A stretch of 64,000 bases of DNA from CAVVNN01 sp963749605 (GTDB taxonomy: Bacteria; Actinomycetota; Thermoleophilia; Solirubrobacterales; 70-9), in the NCBI GenBank assembly GCA_963749605.1, contig CAVVNN010000004.1, positions 372,001-436,000 of the forward strand, read 5' to 3'. Shown piece after piece: positions 62,810 to 64,000 of this stretch. Within the stretch, counting starts at the first letter, position 1, and every line of letters starts with the position of its first letter. The position numbers and the translations under genes were made by a program. The notes below the pieces were generated by a model. That model saw only the letters and a program-made list of their open reading frames with translations. It was not told the DNA's origin and searched no databases.

Positions 62810-64000
62810 TTATCGGGCGGCGACTCTCCAGGCGGCCTTGGCCAGGCCCTCGACCTTCAGCGATCCCCAGCCCGTCGCGACGTCGTATCCGGGCGTCGCG
62901 GGGCAGCAGCCGAGTGGCCGTCCGCCCCCGGCGTCGGCGGGAGTGAGCACGCCGAGGTCGTTGTTTCCCCTGTTCACGTCGGAGAAGACGCCGCGCCCGG
63001 CCCCTTCGGGGCCGAGCTGGTAGAGCAGCGGGTTGAGGAAGCCGAGCGGCGGCTGGCGATGGCGCGCCGCGTACTGGTCGGCGAGCAGAACGCCGCCTGC
63101 CATCAGCGGCGTCGCTGCGCTGGTGCCCCCGACCGAGATCCACCCCGGGCTGGTTTGGGGGGCTTCCGCGCAGGCCGCGGCCGTGCAGTAGATCGCGTAG
63201 CCGGGCAGGACGTCGGCGAGCCCGGCGATGTCGGGGACGAGGCGGCCGTCGCCGTATTCGTGCAGGCGCGGCGCACGCTGCCACCAGGGCCGCCGCGGCG
63301 AGAGCAGGCTGGCCCCGCCCCCACTCGCGCCGAAGAAGTCGGGAGCGTCGTTCCACGTGATTTGGGAGGCGATTCGGTTCTTGGCGTTCAGCTTCAGGTT
63401 CGTGCCGCCGACCGCGGTCACGAACGGCGAGCTGGCCGGTTCGCTGACCGCGCAGCAGCGGCAGCGCGGTCCTGCCGTCGGGGGTTTCGACCGCGCAGGC
63501 GCTGGAGCCCTCGTCCCCGGTGGCGACCAGCGTCGAGATCCCGGCTCCGGCGGCGACGGCGAAGACGTTGTCCAGCGCACGTCGAAACGCGAGGTAGAGA
63601 CTCAGCCGCGGCTCGCAGCCGCCGAGCGAGATCGAGATCACGTTGGGATGGCGCCCCCTCGAGCCCAGCGCCGCCGCTGTGCTGCGCAGCACCCCCGCCT
63701 CCGAGGACCCTCCCTCGTAGACGTAGATCCGCTTCAGTCCGGGCGCAGACGCTGAGAGGACCTCGAGGTCGAGCGTCGTCTCGCCGGCCGGCTGGAGCCG
63801 TTTCCTCGGTCCGACCAGGACCACGCGGATCGGCGGCGACCCGGACCCCGAAGCACCTGCCGAAGGCGACGACGTCGCTGTGGCGGAAGCCGTCGATCTC
63901 GATCACGGCGGCGCTCGTCCCCTTTCCGCGGAACCCGCGGCGGTGCATCGCTTCGTGCCCGTAGGCGGTGAGGTACTGGTTCGGCGTGAACGCCGAGAGC
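62810..64000 (-). CDS. S53 family (sedolisin) serine-carboxyl peptidase, 5' truncated and frameshifted twice
   Basis: The gene runs off the window end. Joined frames show a sedolisin catalytic domain: FTPNQYLTAYGHEAMHRRGFRGKGTSAAVIEIDGF at the domain start, Glu and Asp in GETTLDLEVL, Asp in TLVATGDEGSSAC, Ser in VGGTSAATPLMAGG, and the calcium loop PGYDVATGWGSLKVEG. The triad Ser-Glu-Asp is complete. Shifts occur near 63840 (GVRV then PPIRVVLVG) and near 63453 (LPLL then AVSEPASSPFV; one extra C). Such enzymes are secreted with a prodomain, which would lie outside the window. Likely an extracellular acid protease. Confidence 0.85.

Overview
The window is a GC-rich (roughly 68-70 percent by eye), densely packed chromosomal segment with actinobacterial gene content: a mycobacterial-type integration host factor, a HemQ coproheme decarboxylase, FprA-type ferredoxin reductase, a PimA-like glycosyltransferase, YrbE/MlaE permease pairs, MmpL/RND proteins, DUF3618 and holin-type envelope proteins, and GTG/TTG starts. 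The mixture fits the class Thermoleophilia (Solirubrobacterales-like), but no rRNA is present to prove it. I see no rRNA, tRNA, CRISPR array, insertion sequence or prophage.

Layout. 1-1.6 kb: a DUF445 membrane protein (cut by the window edge) and a DUF4393/Abi-alpha-like protein. 1.6-9 kb: an acyl-CoA catabolic block (acyl-CoA dehydrogenase, enoyl-CoA hydratase, carboxyltransferase, beta-keto acid cleavage enzyme, CaiB/BaiF racemase/transferase, MerR regulator, SDR). Its reading frames are broken by about sixteen single-base shifts that look like sequence error. 9-11.4 kb: a nitrilase-TetR operon and a DUF4235-like/holin/DUF3618 envelope operon. 11.4-17 kb: DegV, an ErpA-Grx4-BolA iron-sulfur group, a hydrolase, FprA, and HemQ coupled to a PAS-like protein. 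17-27 kb: a polytopic membrane protein with a phosphatase-like ectodomain, a glycosyltransferase-flippase fusion, MetH, aldehyde dehydrogenase and a lipoprotein. 27-34.7 kb: an MlaE-MlaE-MlaF lipid ABC module directly coupled to an MMPL exporter and a thioredoxin-like protein, then small conserved proteins. 34.7-41.5 kb: mIHF, a divergent alpha-oxoamine synthase / YghO-like N-acyltransferase pair, an AlkA-type glycosylase and a GGDEF-EAL protein. 41.5-48 kb: an NMT1-type ABC importer, a TauE-type permease, an Rrf2 regulator and a MoxR-VWA pair. 48-64 kb: a lipoprotein, Ca2+/H+ antiporter, peroxiredoxin, a second acyl-CoA dehydrogenase, DUF2252, MFS exporter, TypA, cold-shock protein, CorA, an S8-like protease, a TVP38 membrane protein and an S53 protease (cut by the window edge).

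Two regulatory themes tie distant genes together. First, a 22-bp operator is nearly identical (20/22) in front of the nitrilase-tetR operon and of the acyl-CoA dehydrogenase near 52 kb, and a diverged copy precedes the aldehyde dehydrogenase; the TetR protein encoded at 9.9 kb is the obvious candidate ligand-responsive repressor. Second, at least a dozen genes have a TANNNT -10 element ending 6-8 nt before the start codon, which is the leaderless-mRNA arrangement, and this fixes several start codons that would otherwise be ambiguous.

The most interesting biological candidates are the oxoamine synthase / YghO-like acyltransferase pair (possible sphingolipid-type chemistry), the MlaEF-MMPL-thioredoxin locus that lacks any MCE gene, the glycosyltransferase-UPF0104 fusion, and an S8-like protease whose catalytic histidine position is occupied by glutamate.
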